Positions 37,269 to 46,931 of a stretch of 64,000 bases of DNA are shown here, piece by piece. The DNA comes from Bifidobacterium anseris (lineage in GTDB: Bacteria > Actinomycetota > Actinomycetes > Actinomycetales > Bifidobacteriaceae): NCBI RefSeq assembly GCF_002860345.1, contig NZ_NMYC01000003.1:156997-220996 (forward strand), in the 5' to 3' direction. Within the stretch, counting starts at the first letter, position 1; each line of letters opens with the position of its first letter. Both the position numbers and the translations under genes were made by a program. The notes beneath the pieces are model-generated. The model saw only the letters and a program-made list of their open reading frames with translations, did not search any database and was not told the origin of the DNA.

Positions 37269-38321
37269 TCATCCATTCTTCCCTGCGCGCCGCGGATCCG
37301 CGATCCGCGCATAGGTCAGTCGTGTGATCTGCGGCGGCCTGCCGGTGTGCTGCGCAATCACGCACATGATGCGCATCGCGAGACGATCCATTGCCTCCTC
37401 GGAATTTAAATCATCCTGCGTCACCTCGATTACTCGCCAGCCCAACGCGGCCAACGCGCCAAGCTTGTCGCGGTCACGTCGGTACTGCCTATAGTCCGAA
37501 CGATGCTGATCCCCTTGGTATTCCAGCCCGACGCGATACCGCTCGAGCGCAAGGTCCACCGTCTGCTCCACGCGTGAATCGTATGCGGCGCCCGGCACCG
37601 CGAAGTTGATCTCGAACTCCGGCAGTCCACGTAATTCCAGCCGCACCCGCAGTTCGGTCTCCTTGACCGATGCGCTGCCCGGTTTCGCGATCGCGAGCGC
37701 AACCCGACACCGATGCTTGCCGTGGAAACGCCGCGCCTCCACGAATGCGCGCAGTTCGTCGAGCGTCGCCAACCCGTAGCGTTCCATCGACTCTGCAATC
37801 TGGATGAGCTGCAGCATCGTCGCATCCATCGCGACCGACGACCATGCGGCCGCCGGCTTGAGGCAGCATATGCCGTTCGCGAGCATCTGCACGCAATCAT
37901 CGGCCAGCCCGTTCCACACATGCATGCGCACACCCGGCAACGCGCGCCGTTCGGACGCCGTACGGACGACGACGTGCAGCGCATCCGCATTCGACCGCCG
38001 TTTCGATTGCCGTCCCGGTTTGCACGGCACCGCATTGTCCCACGCGTTGCCCGGCCCCGCCAGATCTTCGGGCGTCTCCACCCCGAGCAATCTCAACGCC
38101 GTCGATTTGCAGTACGCGTATGGAAGATCGGCGTCCCTACAGCGACGCATCATCTGCGACGTGCGCTCCCGCAGATTGGCGCGCAGCATCGGATACGACC
38201 GCTGATTCCCGTATCCGCGCTGTACAAGACCTTCATCCACCGGCGAATCCATGGGCACGGCGTCCCATGGATATCCGTCATCCGCATATTCCCCGTTGGC
38301 ACCGAATATGGTGACTCCCAT
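37269..38321 (-). CDS. Vsr/DUF559-like endonuclease-domain protein
   Basis: 350-residue protein. The C-terminal 90 residues resemble the very-short-patch-repair/DUF559 nuclease fold: an acidic start VGLEYQGDQHR (about 262-272), DRDKLGALAALGW, then RVIEVTQDDL. The N-terminal 240 residues are not recognised but match the common actinobacterial layout of an AbiEi-like region before the nuclease. Substrate and role are unknown; mobile or defence-related DNA is likely for this class. AAGGAGAGAGG supports the start at 38321. The gene lies alone between AT-richer flanks that share an 18-bp motif. Confidence 0.72.
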   Translation of the reverse strand: MGVTIFGANGEYADDGYPWDAVPMDSPVDEGLVQRGYGNQRSYPMLRANLRERTSQMMRRCRDADLPYAYCKSTALRLLGVETPEDLAGPGNAWDNAVPCKPGRQSKRRSNADALHVVVRTASERRALPGVRMHVWNGLADDCVQMLANGICCLKPAAAWSSVAMDATMLQLIQIAESMERYGLATLDELRAFVEARRFHGKHRCRVALAIAKPGSASVKETELRVRLELRGLPEFEINFAVPGAAYDSRVEQTVDLALERYRVGLEYQGDQHRSDYRQYRRDRDKLGALAALGWRVIEVTQDDLNSEEAMDRLAMRIMCVIAQHTGRPPQITRLTYARIADPRRAGKNG

Positions 38322-38934
38322 CCTCTCTCCTTCCAGCAACCCCACCATCACGGATTGCACAATCCGTGCGCGTGAATCCGCTCACCGTACGTCCGGATAT
38401 TCTTCACCTGCAAAACCATTTATGACTTCTGTGGAAATGTGGATTCACATGCCAACCTCTACCCCCACATGTGCACAACGTTGTGGATACGTGCATAACC
38501 CAAAAGATGTCCTGTATTCCCGACGTATGCGTTCATGTGCCGGCGCGGCATGCATACCGGCTCCATCGATACGCACATTTGCGGACATGGCGCATGCCAA
38601 TCATGCCAATTCCTCGCAAAATCAATGATTTCCGATCATTCCCTTTGCATTCAGATCATCTCTCCCTCACCCGTCAGTGCATAACTCGATATTTCAACCG
38701 AAATATCGAGTTATGCACTTGTGCACCATGCATGCACCCGCACGCCCAGCTGCGCAGCACCCATGCACCTGTTCATCTGCTGAACACCGCCCCTGACCCA
38801 TGCACATTCATGTGCTATTTCTCGAGAGAGGCCGCGCGCCAGCGCACGCCGAAGAGGATTCCCACGCCGTAGTCCGCGCACATCCGCGCACCTTCGACGG
38901 CGTACCATGCATCTACAACCCAAGAAGGTCATCG
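38322..38934. other. Gene-free region upstream of pdxS
   Basis: 613 bp without a supported gene. It holds the endonuclease promoter, a 44-nt palindrome at 38676-38719 and presumably the pdxS promoter. I find no clear -35/-10 pair. TGTGGATA near 38484 is one mismatch from a DnaA-box core but stands alone. Confidence 0.5.
38676..38719. repeat. 44-nt perfect palindrome with 4-nt loop
   Basis: A 20-bp arm containing TGCATAACTCGATATTTC (38676-38695) is followed by AACC and its exact reverse complement (38700-38719). It has no U-tract on either strand and sits 216 bp before pdxS. The same 18-bp core, with one change, is at 36992-37009 on the other side of the endonuclease gene. Confidence 0.85.
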
Positions 38935-39810
38935 ATGGAAACCACGAGAAACGAACTCAACAAGAATCTCGCCCAGATGCTCAAGGGCGGCGTCATCATG
39001 GACGTCACGACGCCCGAGCAGGCGCGCATTGCCGAGGACGCGGGCGCTTGCGCCGTCATGGCGCTTGAGCGCATCCCTGCTGACATCCGCGCGGCCGGCG
39101 GCGTGAGCCGCATGAGCGATCCCGCGATGATCAAGGGCATTCAGGAGGCCGTCTCAATTCCCGTCATGGCGAAGGTGCGCATCGGCCACATCGCCGAGGC
39201 ACGCATCCTGCAGGCCATCGAGATCGACTACATCGACGAGTCCGAGGTCCTCTCCCCCGCCGACGACGTCTACCACATCGACAAGAACGAGTTCGCCGTC
39301 CCCTTCGTCTGCGGCGCGAAGAACCTCGGCGAGGCGTTGCGCCGCATCGAGGAGGGCGCCTCGATGATCCGCACGAAGGGCGAGCCGGGCACCGGCGACG
39401 TCATCCAGGCCGTCCGCCATATGCGCACGATGAACAAGCAGATCCGCGAGCTCGTCTCGCTGCGCGACGACGAGGTCTACGAGTTCGCCAAGCAGCTCGC
39501 CGTGCCGTATGAGCTCGCGAAGTTCGTGCATGACAACGGCCGTCTGCCGGTCGTCAACTTCGCCGCCGGCGGCGTCGCGACCCCGGCGGACGCCGCGCTG
39601 ATGATGGAGCTCGGCGCTGAGGGCGTCTTCGTCGGCTCCGGCATCTTCAAGTCCGGCGATCCGGCGAAGCGCGCCGCCGCGATCGTGCAGGCGACCGCGA
39701 ACTGGCAGGACGCCGATCTGCTCGCCCGCCTGTCCGAGAACCTCGGCGAGGCGATGGTGGGCATCAACGAGGACGAGATCGAAATGATCATGGCCGCCCG
39801 CGGCGAGTGA
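38935..39810 (+). CDS. pdxS: Pyridoxal 5'-phosphate synthase subunit
   Basis: 291-residue synthase subunit of the DXP-independent PLP pathway. It joins ribose-5-phosphate, glyceraldehyde-3-phosphate and ammonia from PdxT. Catalytic residues are visible: Asp23 (IMDV), Lys80 (VMAKVRIGH) and Lys148 ([10 protein letters not shown]). The phosphate-binding Gly motif [11 protein letters not shown] follows. AGAAGG supports the start at 38935; open frame further upstream is not coding-like. pdxT follows after 12 bp. Confidence 0.97.
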   Translation: METTRNELNKNLAQMLKGGVIMDVTTPEQARIAEDAGACAVMALERIPADIRAAGGVSRMSDPAMIKGIQEAVSIPVMAKVRIGHIAEARILQAIEIDYIDESEVLSPADDVYHIDKNEFAVPFVCGAKNLGEALRRIEEGASMIRTKGEPGTGDVIQAVRHMRTMNKQIRELVSLRDDEVYEFAKQLAVPYELAKFVHDNGRLPVVNFAAGGVATPADAALMMELGAEGVFVGSGIFKSGDPAKRAAAIVQATANWQDADLLARLSENLGEAMVGINEDEIEMIMAARGE

Positions 39811-39822
39811 CGGGCGTCCTCC

Positions 39823-40473
39823 ATGGTTGTTGACGTTTCCTACATCTCCAAAGAGCATTCCGACGGCGTCGAGGGCGTGGCGCATGGCGTCACCGGCATC
39901 CTCGCCGTACAGGGCGCTTTCGCCGAACACGCCGCGATGCTCGATCGTCTCGGCGCGCCGTGGAAGCTGCTGCGCGCGGCCGAGGATTTCAACGATTCGA
40001 TCGACCGCGTCATCCTCCCCGGCGGCGAAAGCACGACGCAAGGCAAGCTGCTGCGTTCCACCGGCCTGTTCGACCCGATCGCCGCGCATATCGCGGCCGG
40101 CAAGCCGACCTTCGGCACCTGCGCCGGCATGATCCTGCTCGCCGAACGGCTCGACAACGATCCGAACGTCTATTTCGGCGTGCTCGACGCGACCGTCCGT
40201 CGTAACGCGTACGGCCGTCAGCTCGGGTCGTTCGCCACGACCGAGGATGTGCAGACCTTCGCCGCCAATGGCGATCCCAACGGTGTCATCAGCGATTTCC
40301 CGCTTGTGTTCATCCGCGGCCCCTTCGTGGCCGAGGTGGGTCCGAAGGCCCATGTCATGGCGAGCACCGGCGGCAACGCCGTCGCGCTGCAGCAGGGCAA
40401 CATCCTCGCGACCGCCTTCCACCCGGAAATCACCGACGATACCCGCATCCACGAGTATTTCCTGAGTCTGTGA
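39823..40473 (+). CDS. pdxT: Pyridoxal 5'-phosphate synthase glutaminase subunit
   Basis: 216-residue class-I glutaminase that feeds ammonia to PdxS. The catalytic triad is Cys100 (FGTCAGMILLAERL), His200 and Glu202 (AFHPEIT). LPGGESTT is the family motif. About 20 extra residues precede the usual start at GILAVQGAFAEH, so the true start could be a little downstream, but no better RBS is seen. It forms an operon with pdxS and is followed by a terminator. Confidence 0.96.
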   Translation: MVVDVSYISKEHSDGVEGVAHGVTGILAVQGAFAEHAAMLDRLGAPWKLLRAAEDFNDSIDRVILPGGESTTQGKLLRSTGLFDPIAAHIAAGKPTFGTCAGMILLAERLDNDPNVYFGVLDATVRRNAYGRQLGSFATTEDVQTFAANGDPNGVISDFPLVFIRGPFVAEVGPKAHVMASTGGNAVALQQGNILATAFHPEITDDTRIHEYFLSL

Positions 40474-40489
40474 TTGCAGCCAATACCGG

Positions 40490-40524
40490 TGAGGGCGGCC
40501 CGTGCGATGCACGGGCCGCCCTCA
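40490..40524. terminator. Bidirectional terminator between pdxT and the membrane Nudix-like gene
   Basis: A perfect 16-bp inverted repeat (40490-40505 and 40509-40524) with loop GAT lies between the convergent stops at 40473 and 40559. The GC-rich stem lacks a long U-tract on either side. Confidence 0.75.
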
Positions 40525-40558
40525 TAACGTCCTATCCGCACTCGGACAAATCACGAGT

Positions 40559-41269
40559 TCACAGATTGTCACGCACTGCGGTCACCACATCGTAGTTGAC
40601 GTCGTGAATGCGTTCATCTGCAAGCATTTCCGCAATGGTCATCCACTTGCATCGATGACCACCGACCTCGAATTCTCCGTCCAACTCCCAATGCTCAGGA
40701 AGCGTCTGCACATCACCCGAGTAGATGCGGTAGAGGTAGTGTCGTTCCTCGTCGTGCTCAGTGGAGTATTTCGTGCTTTCCTCGGTACCGCGCATAGCGA
40801 GGTCGCAATCCCGCATGGGGATCTTGAACTCGACGTTCAAATAGTTCCCCAGATCACGCTCATCATCCTGAATGTTTGGGGTGGAATGGCGATTTGGGAA
40901 GAACCAACAATCCCAGCCGGAATCGTAATACAGCAGATACTTATTCGAGTCAGGAACGCCGGGCTGTCTAATCGCGACGATGGAACTACTGATCATCTTC
41001 ATTCCGGCTATCTCCTTATACAAAATCTCAACGGTGAAACGGTGCCTTACATGCTCCACTATTTCATATGCCCCATATCCCGTAACCAACAGACCGAAGC
41101 CAAGCATCATCCATTTACAGATTGCGTTAGACACTGCCCATGCCGCGGGGATATAGAACACACCTGTGATGAAGATGAGGATTGAGTCCCAAAGGGGACG
41201 CACACCGATTTGCGTACGATGCTTATCAAGTACTGCACGCAAATCGCTCTCTCGAATCATCAACATCAT
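40559..41269 (-). CDS. Two-helix membrane protein with Nudix-like C-terminal domain
   Basis: 236-residue protein with two transmembrane helices (about 27-47 and 50-70) and a cytoplasmic domain. YLLYYDSGWDCWFFPNRH, then EESTKYSTEHDEERHYLYRI and HRCKWMTIAEML resemble the SMODS-associated Nudix group, whose canonical Nudix box is missing. That group is linked to nucleotide-signal immunity systems, but no partner nucleotidyltransferase is nearby, so the role here is open. G+C is lower than the window (48% in a counted 60-base line). An alternative start (MIRESDL) lies 9 bp downstream. Confidence 0.6.
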   Translation of the reverse strand: MMLMIRESDLRAVLDKHRTQIGVRPLWDSILIFITGVFYIPAAWAVSNAICKWMMLGFGLLVTGYGAYEIVEHVRHRFTVEILYKEIAGMKMISSSIVAIRQPGVPDSNKYLLYYDSGWDCWFFPNRHSTPNIQDDERDLGNYLNVEFKIPMRDCDLAMRGTEESTKYSTEHDEERHYLYRIYSGDVQTLPEHWELDGEFEVGGHRCKWMTIAEMLADERIHDVNYDVVTAVRDNL

Positions 41270-41327
41270 GCGTCACCATCTTACACAGGCTCTTCCGGCC
41301 TATGCGGAGCGCGCATTAAAGTCGTCC

Positions 41328-44300
41328 TCACATCACGCGCACTTCGTCGGCGATCTTCATCGTTGATTCCCGGTGCGAGACGAGCACGACGGCGGCGCCG
41401 CTCTCCTCGACCAAGCCGTTGATCGACTGCAGGATGTACGCCTCGTTGAGCGAATCGAGCCGGCTCGTCGGTTCATCGAACAGATAGAGCCGCGCATCGC
41501 GCAGGAACATCCTCGCCAGGCCGATGCGTTGGCGTTCACCTTCTGAAAGCCGGCCGCCGAGTTCGCCGACCGGCGTCTCGACGCCTTGCGGCAGGCTTTC
41601 GACGAGCCGCAGCACCGATGCCTTGTGCAACGCCTCGCGGATTTCGCCATCGCTCGCCTCCGGCGCCGCAATCCGCAGATTGTCGGCGATCGTGCCGTCG
41701 AACAGATACGTCTCCTGGCTCATCATCGTCTGCAGCCTGCGCCGCGCATGCGCGTCGACAGTCGGCAGCGTGTCCCCGGAAAACGTGACGACGCCCGATT
41801 GCGGATCCCAGTAGCGCATCAGCAGCTTGAGCATCGTCGACTTGCCACGCCCGCTCGGTCCCTGCAGACCGAGGATGCCAGACACCGGCACGTCGAACGT
41901 CACGTCGTCAAGCACCGGCGTACCGTCGCCGTAAGCGAAGGTCACATCATCCATCCGCATGCCGTCGTACTGCGGCGCGAGCGTGCCATATTCGACGACC
42001 GCAGGCGTCTCATCCATCAGCGCGAACAGACGCCGCGCCGACGCGAAGGTCTGCGTCAGGCTCGCCGGCAACGCGCTCAATGCGAGCGTCGGTCCGAACG
42101 AACTGACGACGAGCACGAGCGCCGTCACCGCGGCAGCCATATCGGCGGTCGTCGTCAGCGCCAATGCGAGCGTCAGGAACGCCGCGGCCGCCGAGACGAG
42201 CACGATGATGACATGATCGAGTCCGCCGTAGGTCGCGTTGCGCGCGCTGAGCTCGACGCGCTGCGCCCACAGCGCACGCGAACTGCGCTCGATCCGAGAC
42301 AGCCGCGCTTCGCCCTGGCCGAAGCGGATGATCTGTTCCAGACCGTGCATGTCGTCGAGCACCATGTCGTCCAACCTGGCCGATTCCTTGCGGATACGGC
42401 CGCCGACGCCGTGCAGCGCCCCGGCGAACAGCTTCGGCACGACGACGCCGATGAGCAGATGCGCCACGACGAGCAGCAACGCGAACCACGGACTGAGGAA
42501 CAGCAGCGCGACCGTGTAGATGAGCGTCGTGGAGATTGCGATGACGGTTGGCGAGATCGTATGCGCGAAGAAGATCTCAAGCAGCTCCACGTCGGTCGTG
42601 ACCATCGAGACGAGGTCGCCCTTGCCTTTGCCGGCGAGCTTCGCCGGCGCGAGCCTGCGCAGCGCCGCGAACATCTTCGCGCGGAACAACGCGAGCAATC
42701 GGAACGCCAGATTGTGGTTCATGTACTGTTCGCAGTAGCGCATCGCGCCGCGGATGAGCGCGCAGACGATCATCAATGCGAGCGCCCACCCGGCCCCCAT
42801 CCCCCACACCGGCCTGCCGAAGGCCGCGAACAGCGCCATCGTGCCGAATACCGGCAGGAAGGTCGCGGCGACGTGCCCGAGCGTGCCGAAGACGCAGGCA
42901 ACGATCATCATCGGCCGCAGGGAGCCGACCTGACCGAGCAACCGCCCGAGGAGCCGCATCGTCGACACCTCCTCGTGCGGCGCGTCCTTCTTGGCCGCCT
43001 GCGTCGTCACCGCGAGGTCGTCGGGACTGTCGGCTTCCGCAGCGCGCGACTGCGGTGTCGGATTTTGCGCATACCGGATGCCGGCGTGTGCCCTGCGTTT
43101 GCCGACCTGTTCGACGTCCTGCTGCGCCCGGAACATCGTCGCATACACGCCGTCGGCGGCGATGGCGTCGGCGAGACGATGCGTGATGAGCAGCACCGTC
43201 TTATGCGCCGCGAGCTTGTGCACCGTCTCCATGATGAGCCGTTCGCTGTCCGCATCCACCGAACTCGTCGCCTCGTCGAAGATCATGATCGGCGTGTCGC
43301 GCAGCAATGCGCGCGCCACGGCGACGCGCTGGCGCTGGCCGCCGGAGAGGTTCGCCGCGTCCTGTTCGATCCGCATGTCCAATCCGTCGGGTTGCGCGTC
43401 GATGAAGTCGAGGATGTGGGCGTCGGCGAGCGCGCACCGCAGTTCCTCGTCGGTCGCGTCCGGCTTCGCCATCAGCAGGTTGTCGCGCAGCGTGCCGGCG
43501 AACAGATGGCTGCGGGCGCCGACGATCGAGACGGCGCGCATCAGCGCGTCCTCGCTGCAGTCGCGCAGCTCGACCGTCGCGCCGCCGTCGACGAACCGCA
43601 GCGAGCCCGTATATCCTTCGAGTTCCCCGGCGACGAGCGCCGCCAACGTCGATTTCCCCGATCCCGACTCGCCGACGATCGCCGTCAGCGAGCGCGCCGG
43701 CACCGTCAGCGTGACGTCATGCAACGCCGGCTTGGCGTCGTCCTCGCCGTACGTGAATCCGAGCGATTCGGCGTGCACGCCGAGATCGGCGCCGGCAGGC
43801 AGCGTTTGCGTGCCGTATTGCGGTCCGGGTACGTCGAGCAGCGCGAAGATGCGTTTGCTGGAGGTCATGCCGTTCATCGCGACGTGGAAGTACGAGCCGA
43901 GCTGGCGCAGCGGCAGGAAGAAGTCGACGGCCATCAGGATGACGAAAAGGACGCCGGACAGGCCGAGCAACGGATCGGCGAGGCGCGGCTCCGAGACAAG
44001 CAGGTCGCCGAAGGCCTGATTGCCGCCGTGCATGAACTGCCAGACGGCCACGAAGATGCCGGCCGCGGCGCCACCGTAGGCGACGACGTCCATAGCCGTC
44101 AGCGAGCGCAGCTGGATCTGCAGCACCCGCATCGTCATGACGCGGAACTCCTCAGCCTCACGGTTCATTCTCTCGGCCGCGCGTTCGTCCGCGTCGAAGG
44201 TCTTGAGCGTCTCAAGCCCCTGCAGGTCGTCAAGGAACACGGCGCCCATATCCGTGTATTTGCCCCAGTATTTGCGGAAGGTCTTCGCCGTGCGCATCGC

Positions 44301-44849
44301 GATGAGGCCGACGATGATGACGATGAGCGGCGCGCAGACGAGCAATGTGACGGCGGTCGGCATGTTGATCGGCGCGATGACGGCGAACAACGTCAGCGGC
44401 GCGAGGATCGCGAAGCCGAGCTGCGGCAGGAACGATTCGAAGAAGCTCTGCACCTGGTCGACGCCTTCGCCGGTGAGCTGCACGACGTCCGACGTGCGCG
44501 TGTGCTGCGCGTACGACGGGCCGAGCGACAGCATCTTCCTGTACAGCGCCGAGCGCAGGCCGAGCTTGACGCGCTCCGCGGCCAGGGTGCCGAGCTTCGT
44601 CGTGAACCTATGCGCGACGAAGCGCACGGCGGCGATGACGAGGAACACGACGATCGACGGCCAGAACTCCGTGACGTCCGCCGCAAACGCAAGATTGTCG
44701 CCGGCGTAGCGGACGAGCGGCGCGACGACGCCGACGATGCTCGCCGCGAGCGCGATGTCCGCGAGCAGCCCGATCCACAGGAAGACAATCTTGCCTATGA
44801 CGAGTTTCCTGACTCCCGGTACGAGCGTGAAAAGCCGCTTGTCGACCAT
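41328..44849 (-). CDS. cydDC: Fused CydDC-type ABC exporter
   Basis: 1173-residue protein with two complete ABC exporter halves. Each has a six-helix transmembrane domain and an ATPase: Walker A GESGSGKST near residue 392 and GPSGRGKST near 996, with signature motifs LSGGQRQR and LSEGERQR. CydDC in E. coli exports cysteine and glutathione and is needed for cytochrome bd assembly; it is normally two proteins. The first half begins like CydD, the second (MRLLGRLLGQVGSLRP) like CydC. No cydAB is in the window. A generic multidrug role cannot be excluded. Confidence 0.86.
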   Translation of the reverse strand: MVDKRLFTLVPGVRKLVIGKIVFLWIGLLADIALAASIVGVVAPLVRYAGDNLAFAADVTEFWPSIVVFLVIAAVRFVAHRFTTKLGTLAAERVKLGLRSALYRKMLSLGPSYAQHTRTSDVVQLTGEGVDQVQSFFESFLPQLGFAILAPLTLFAVIAPINMPTAVTLLVCAPLIVIIVGLIAMRTAKTFRKYWGKYTDMGAVFLDDLQGLETLKTFDADERAAERMNREAEEFRVMTMRVLQIQLRSLTAMDVVAYGGAAAGIFVAVWQFMHGGNQAFGDLLVSEPRLADPLLGLSGVLFVILMAVDFFLPLRQLGSYFHVAMNGMTSSKRIFALLDVPGPQYGTQTLPAGADLGVHAESLGFTYGEDDAKPALHDVTLTVPARSLTAIVGESGSGKSTLAALVAGELEGYTGSLRFVDGGATVELRDCSEDALMRAVSIVGARSHLFAGTLRDNLLMAKPDATDEELRCALADAHILDFIDAQPDGLDMRIEQDAANLSGGQRQRVAVARALLRDTPIMIFDEATSSVDADSERLIMETVHKLAAHKTVLLITHRLADAIAADGVYATMFRAQQDVEQVGKRRAHAGIRYAQNPTPQSRAAEADSPDDLAVTTQAAKKDAPHEEVSTMRLLGRLLGQVGSLRPMMIVACVFGTLGHVAATFLPVFGTMALFAAFGRPVWGMGAGWALALMIVCALIRGAMRYCEQYMNHNLAFRLLALFRAKMFAALRRLAPAKLAGKGKGDLVSMVTTDVELLEIFFAHTISPTVIAISTTLIYTVALLFLSPWFALLLVVAHLLIGVVVPKLFAGALHGVGGRIRKESARLDDMVLDDMHGLEQIIRFGQGEARLSRIERSSRALWAQRVELSARNATYGGLDHVIIVLVSAAAAFLTLALALTTTADMAAAVTALVLVVSSFGPTLALSALPASLTQTFASARRLFALMDETPAVVEYGTLAPQYDGMRMDDVTFAYGDGTPVLDDVTFDVPVSGILGLQGPSGRGKSTMLKLLMRYWDPQSGVVTFSGDTLPTVDAHARRRLQTMMSQETYLFDGTIADNLRIAAPEASDGEIREALHKASVLRLVESLPQGVETPVGELGGRLSEGERQRIGLARMFLRDARLYLFDEPTSRLDSLNEAYILQSINGLVEESGAAVVLVSHRESTMKIADEVRVM

Positions 44850-45108
44850 CGTTCCTCCTGAGCTTCGATTGTTCGTTCCTCGGCGCGCGATGCGAGACCA
44901 TTCGTCAATCTAGCAGCATCGCGCCGCGCTGAACAGAGGCGCTGTGCGACTTTTTCGTGACGCCGGGCACGTTCCGGGCGCCGCAGATCACTTGTCCATT
45001 CACACAAAGTGGTTCTCGCGATTCTTGTTTCTTCGTACAATGCCGCGCCGCGTGCATGCCGGTTACGATGGCGTAGCTTACGCGAACGTTTTCAGGACAG
45101 GACCCTCC

Positions 45109-46929
45109 ATGCTTACCGAATACACGACGCCCGGCGCGGCGCTCACCGTCTCCGATTCCGCAACCGTCTACTCGATGCTCACCGACCGCATCGCCACGAC
45201 CGGCCCCGACCTTCCGCTCGCGGAATATAAGAACGCTGCCGGCGCATGGGCGACGATGACGACCGGCGATTTCAATGCTCGCGTCCGTGCGATCGCGAAG
45301 GGGCTGATCCAGTTCGGCATCGCGAAGGGTGACGCCGTCACGATCTTCTCGGCGACGCGCATCGAATGGGGACTGTTGGATTTCGCACTCGCCGCGATCG
45401 GCGCCGTGACGGTGCCGATCTACGACACCGATTCCGCCGCGCAGGCGCAGCGCATCCTCAACGACGCCGACGTGAAGCTCGCGGTCGCCGACAACCAGCA
45501 GCGTTTCGACGCGCTCGACTCGGTGATCGACTCCTGCCCGACGCTCGAACGCATCCTGATGCTCGACGCGAAGGCGCTCGAGGCGCTCGAAGGCATCGGC
45601 GTCATGATCTCCGATGAGGAGCTCGACGAACATATCGCCGCTGTACGCGCCGACGATCTGGCGACGATCGTCTACACGTCGGGATCCACCGGCACGCCGA
45701 AGGGCGTCGAGCTGACGCATAGGAACTTCACGAGCATCACGCGTTCGGCACAGCAGTGCATGCCGAAGGTCATCGAAGGCGAGGCGCGGCTGCTGCTGTT
45801 CCTGCCGCTCGCGCATTGCTTCGCGCGCATGATCCAGTACTTCACGATCGCCTCCGACGAAGGCGTCGTCGGTTATCTGGGAGACACGAAGACGCTGCCC
45901 AAGGACATGCAGGTCTTCCAGCCGACCTTCGTGCTCGCCGTGCCGCGCGTGTTCGAGAAGGTGTACAACGCGGCATCGCGCAAGGCCGGCACCGGTTGGA
46001 AAGGCCGCATGTTCCTCAAAGCGGCGGATGCGGCGATCGATTGGTCGAAGATGGAACAGGACGGCGTCAAGCCGACGCTCAGGCAGCGCGCCGAACATGC
46101 GAAGTACGAGACGACCGTCTACCGCACGATCCGCTCGGCCTTCGGTCCCCGGATCAAGTATCTCGCATCGGGCGGCGCGCCGATCAGCGACGACCTGCTG
46201 CATTTCTTCAACGGCATCGGCATTCCGATGATCCAAGGCTACGGCATGACCGAAACGGCGGCCCCGTTCGCGTTCACACGCGTCGAGGATCTCGCGATCG
46301 GTTCGGTCGGCCAGCCGGTGCCCGGCTCGTCGGTGCGCATCTCCCCGGACGGCGAGCTCGAAGTGCGCGGGCAGAACGTGTTCCGCGGCTACCACAACCT
46401 TCCCGAGAAGACGGCCGAAGCGCTCACCGAAGATGGATGGCTGCGCACCGGCGATCTCGCGCGGATCGACGACGAAGGCCACATCACGATCACCGGCCGC
46501 GCGAAGGACATCATCATCACCGCGGGCGGCAAGAACGTCTCCCCGATTCCGATGGAACAGCAGATCAGCACATGCCCGATCGTCGAACACGCCGTCGTCA
46601 TCGGCGACGGACGTCCATTCGTCTCCGCCCTCGTCACGCTCGACCCGGAAGGCGTGGCGAGCTGGCTGCCGACGCAGAAGCTGTCCGCCGATCTGACGAT
46701 CGACGAAGTCGCCGCGCTGCCTGAGACGGCCGCCGAGATCCAGCGCTACGTCGACCTTGCGAACGCCGACGTCTCACGCGCCGAATCGGTAAGGAAGTTC
46801 GCTGTGCTCCCCGTCCAGCTCACCCAGGACAACGGCTGCCTGACACCCTCGCTCAAAGTCGTGCGGCCCAAGGTGAACGAGGCGTTCAAGGAGGTCATCG
46901 ATGGGGATGTGTATGCGGGGAAGCGGTGA
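45109..46929 (+). CDS. fadD: Long-chain acyl-CoA synthetase / AMP-binding ligase
   Basis: 606-residue adenylate-forming enzyme activating fatty acids to acyl-CoA. The AMP-binding P-loop YTSGSTGTPKG lies at about 190-200; YGMTETAAP and the hinge TGDLARIDDEGHITITGR with the catalytic Lys region near the C-terminus follow. The start at 45109 (MLTEYTT) has AGGACC upstream; open frame before it is read-through. It is divergent from cydDC. FadD-like paralogues are common in bifidobacteria, so the exact chain length preferred is unknown. Confidence 0.92.
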   Translation: MLTEYTTPGAALTVSDSATVYSMLTDRIATTGPDLPLAEYKNAAGAWATMTTGDFNARVRAIAKGLIQFGIAKGDAVTIFSATRIEWGLLDFALAAIGAVTVPIYDTDSAAQAQRILNDADVKLAVADNQQRFDALDSVIDSCPTLERILMLDAKALEALEGIGVMISDEELDEHIAAVRADDLATIVYTSGSTGTPKGVELTHRNFTSITRSAQQCMPKVIEGEARLLLFLPLAHCFARMIQYFTIASDEGVVGYLGDTKTLPKDMQVFQPTFVLAVPRVFEKVYNAASRKAGTGWKGRMFLKAADAAIDWSKMEQDGVKPTLRQRAEHAKYETTVYRTIRSAFGPRIKYLASGGAPISDDLLHFFNGIGIPMIQGYGMTETAAPFAFTRVEDLAIGSVGQPVPGSSVRISPDGELEVRGQNVFRGYHNLPEKTAEALTEDGWLRTGDLARIDDEGHITITGRAKDIIITAGGKNVSPIPMEQQISTCPIVEHAVVIGDGRPFVSALVTLDPEGVASWLPTQKLSADLTIDEVAALPETAAEIQRYVDLANADVSRAESVRKFAVLPVQLTQDNGCLTPSLKVVRPKVNEAFKEVIDGDVYAGKR

Positions 46930-46931
46930 GG

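Noticed and set aside
38475-38500. DnaA box / replication origin near TGTGGATAC
   Set aside because: A single imperfect match; no cluster of boxes, no dnaA or dnaN nearby.
41586-44861. Plus-strand open frame of about 1090 codons opposite cydDC
   Set aside because: Composition is the low-complexity Arg/Asp/Glu/His pattern of antisense frames; cydDC on the minus strand has both ABC ATPase motif sets.
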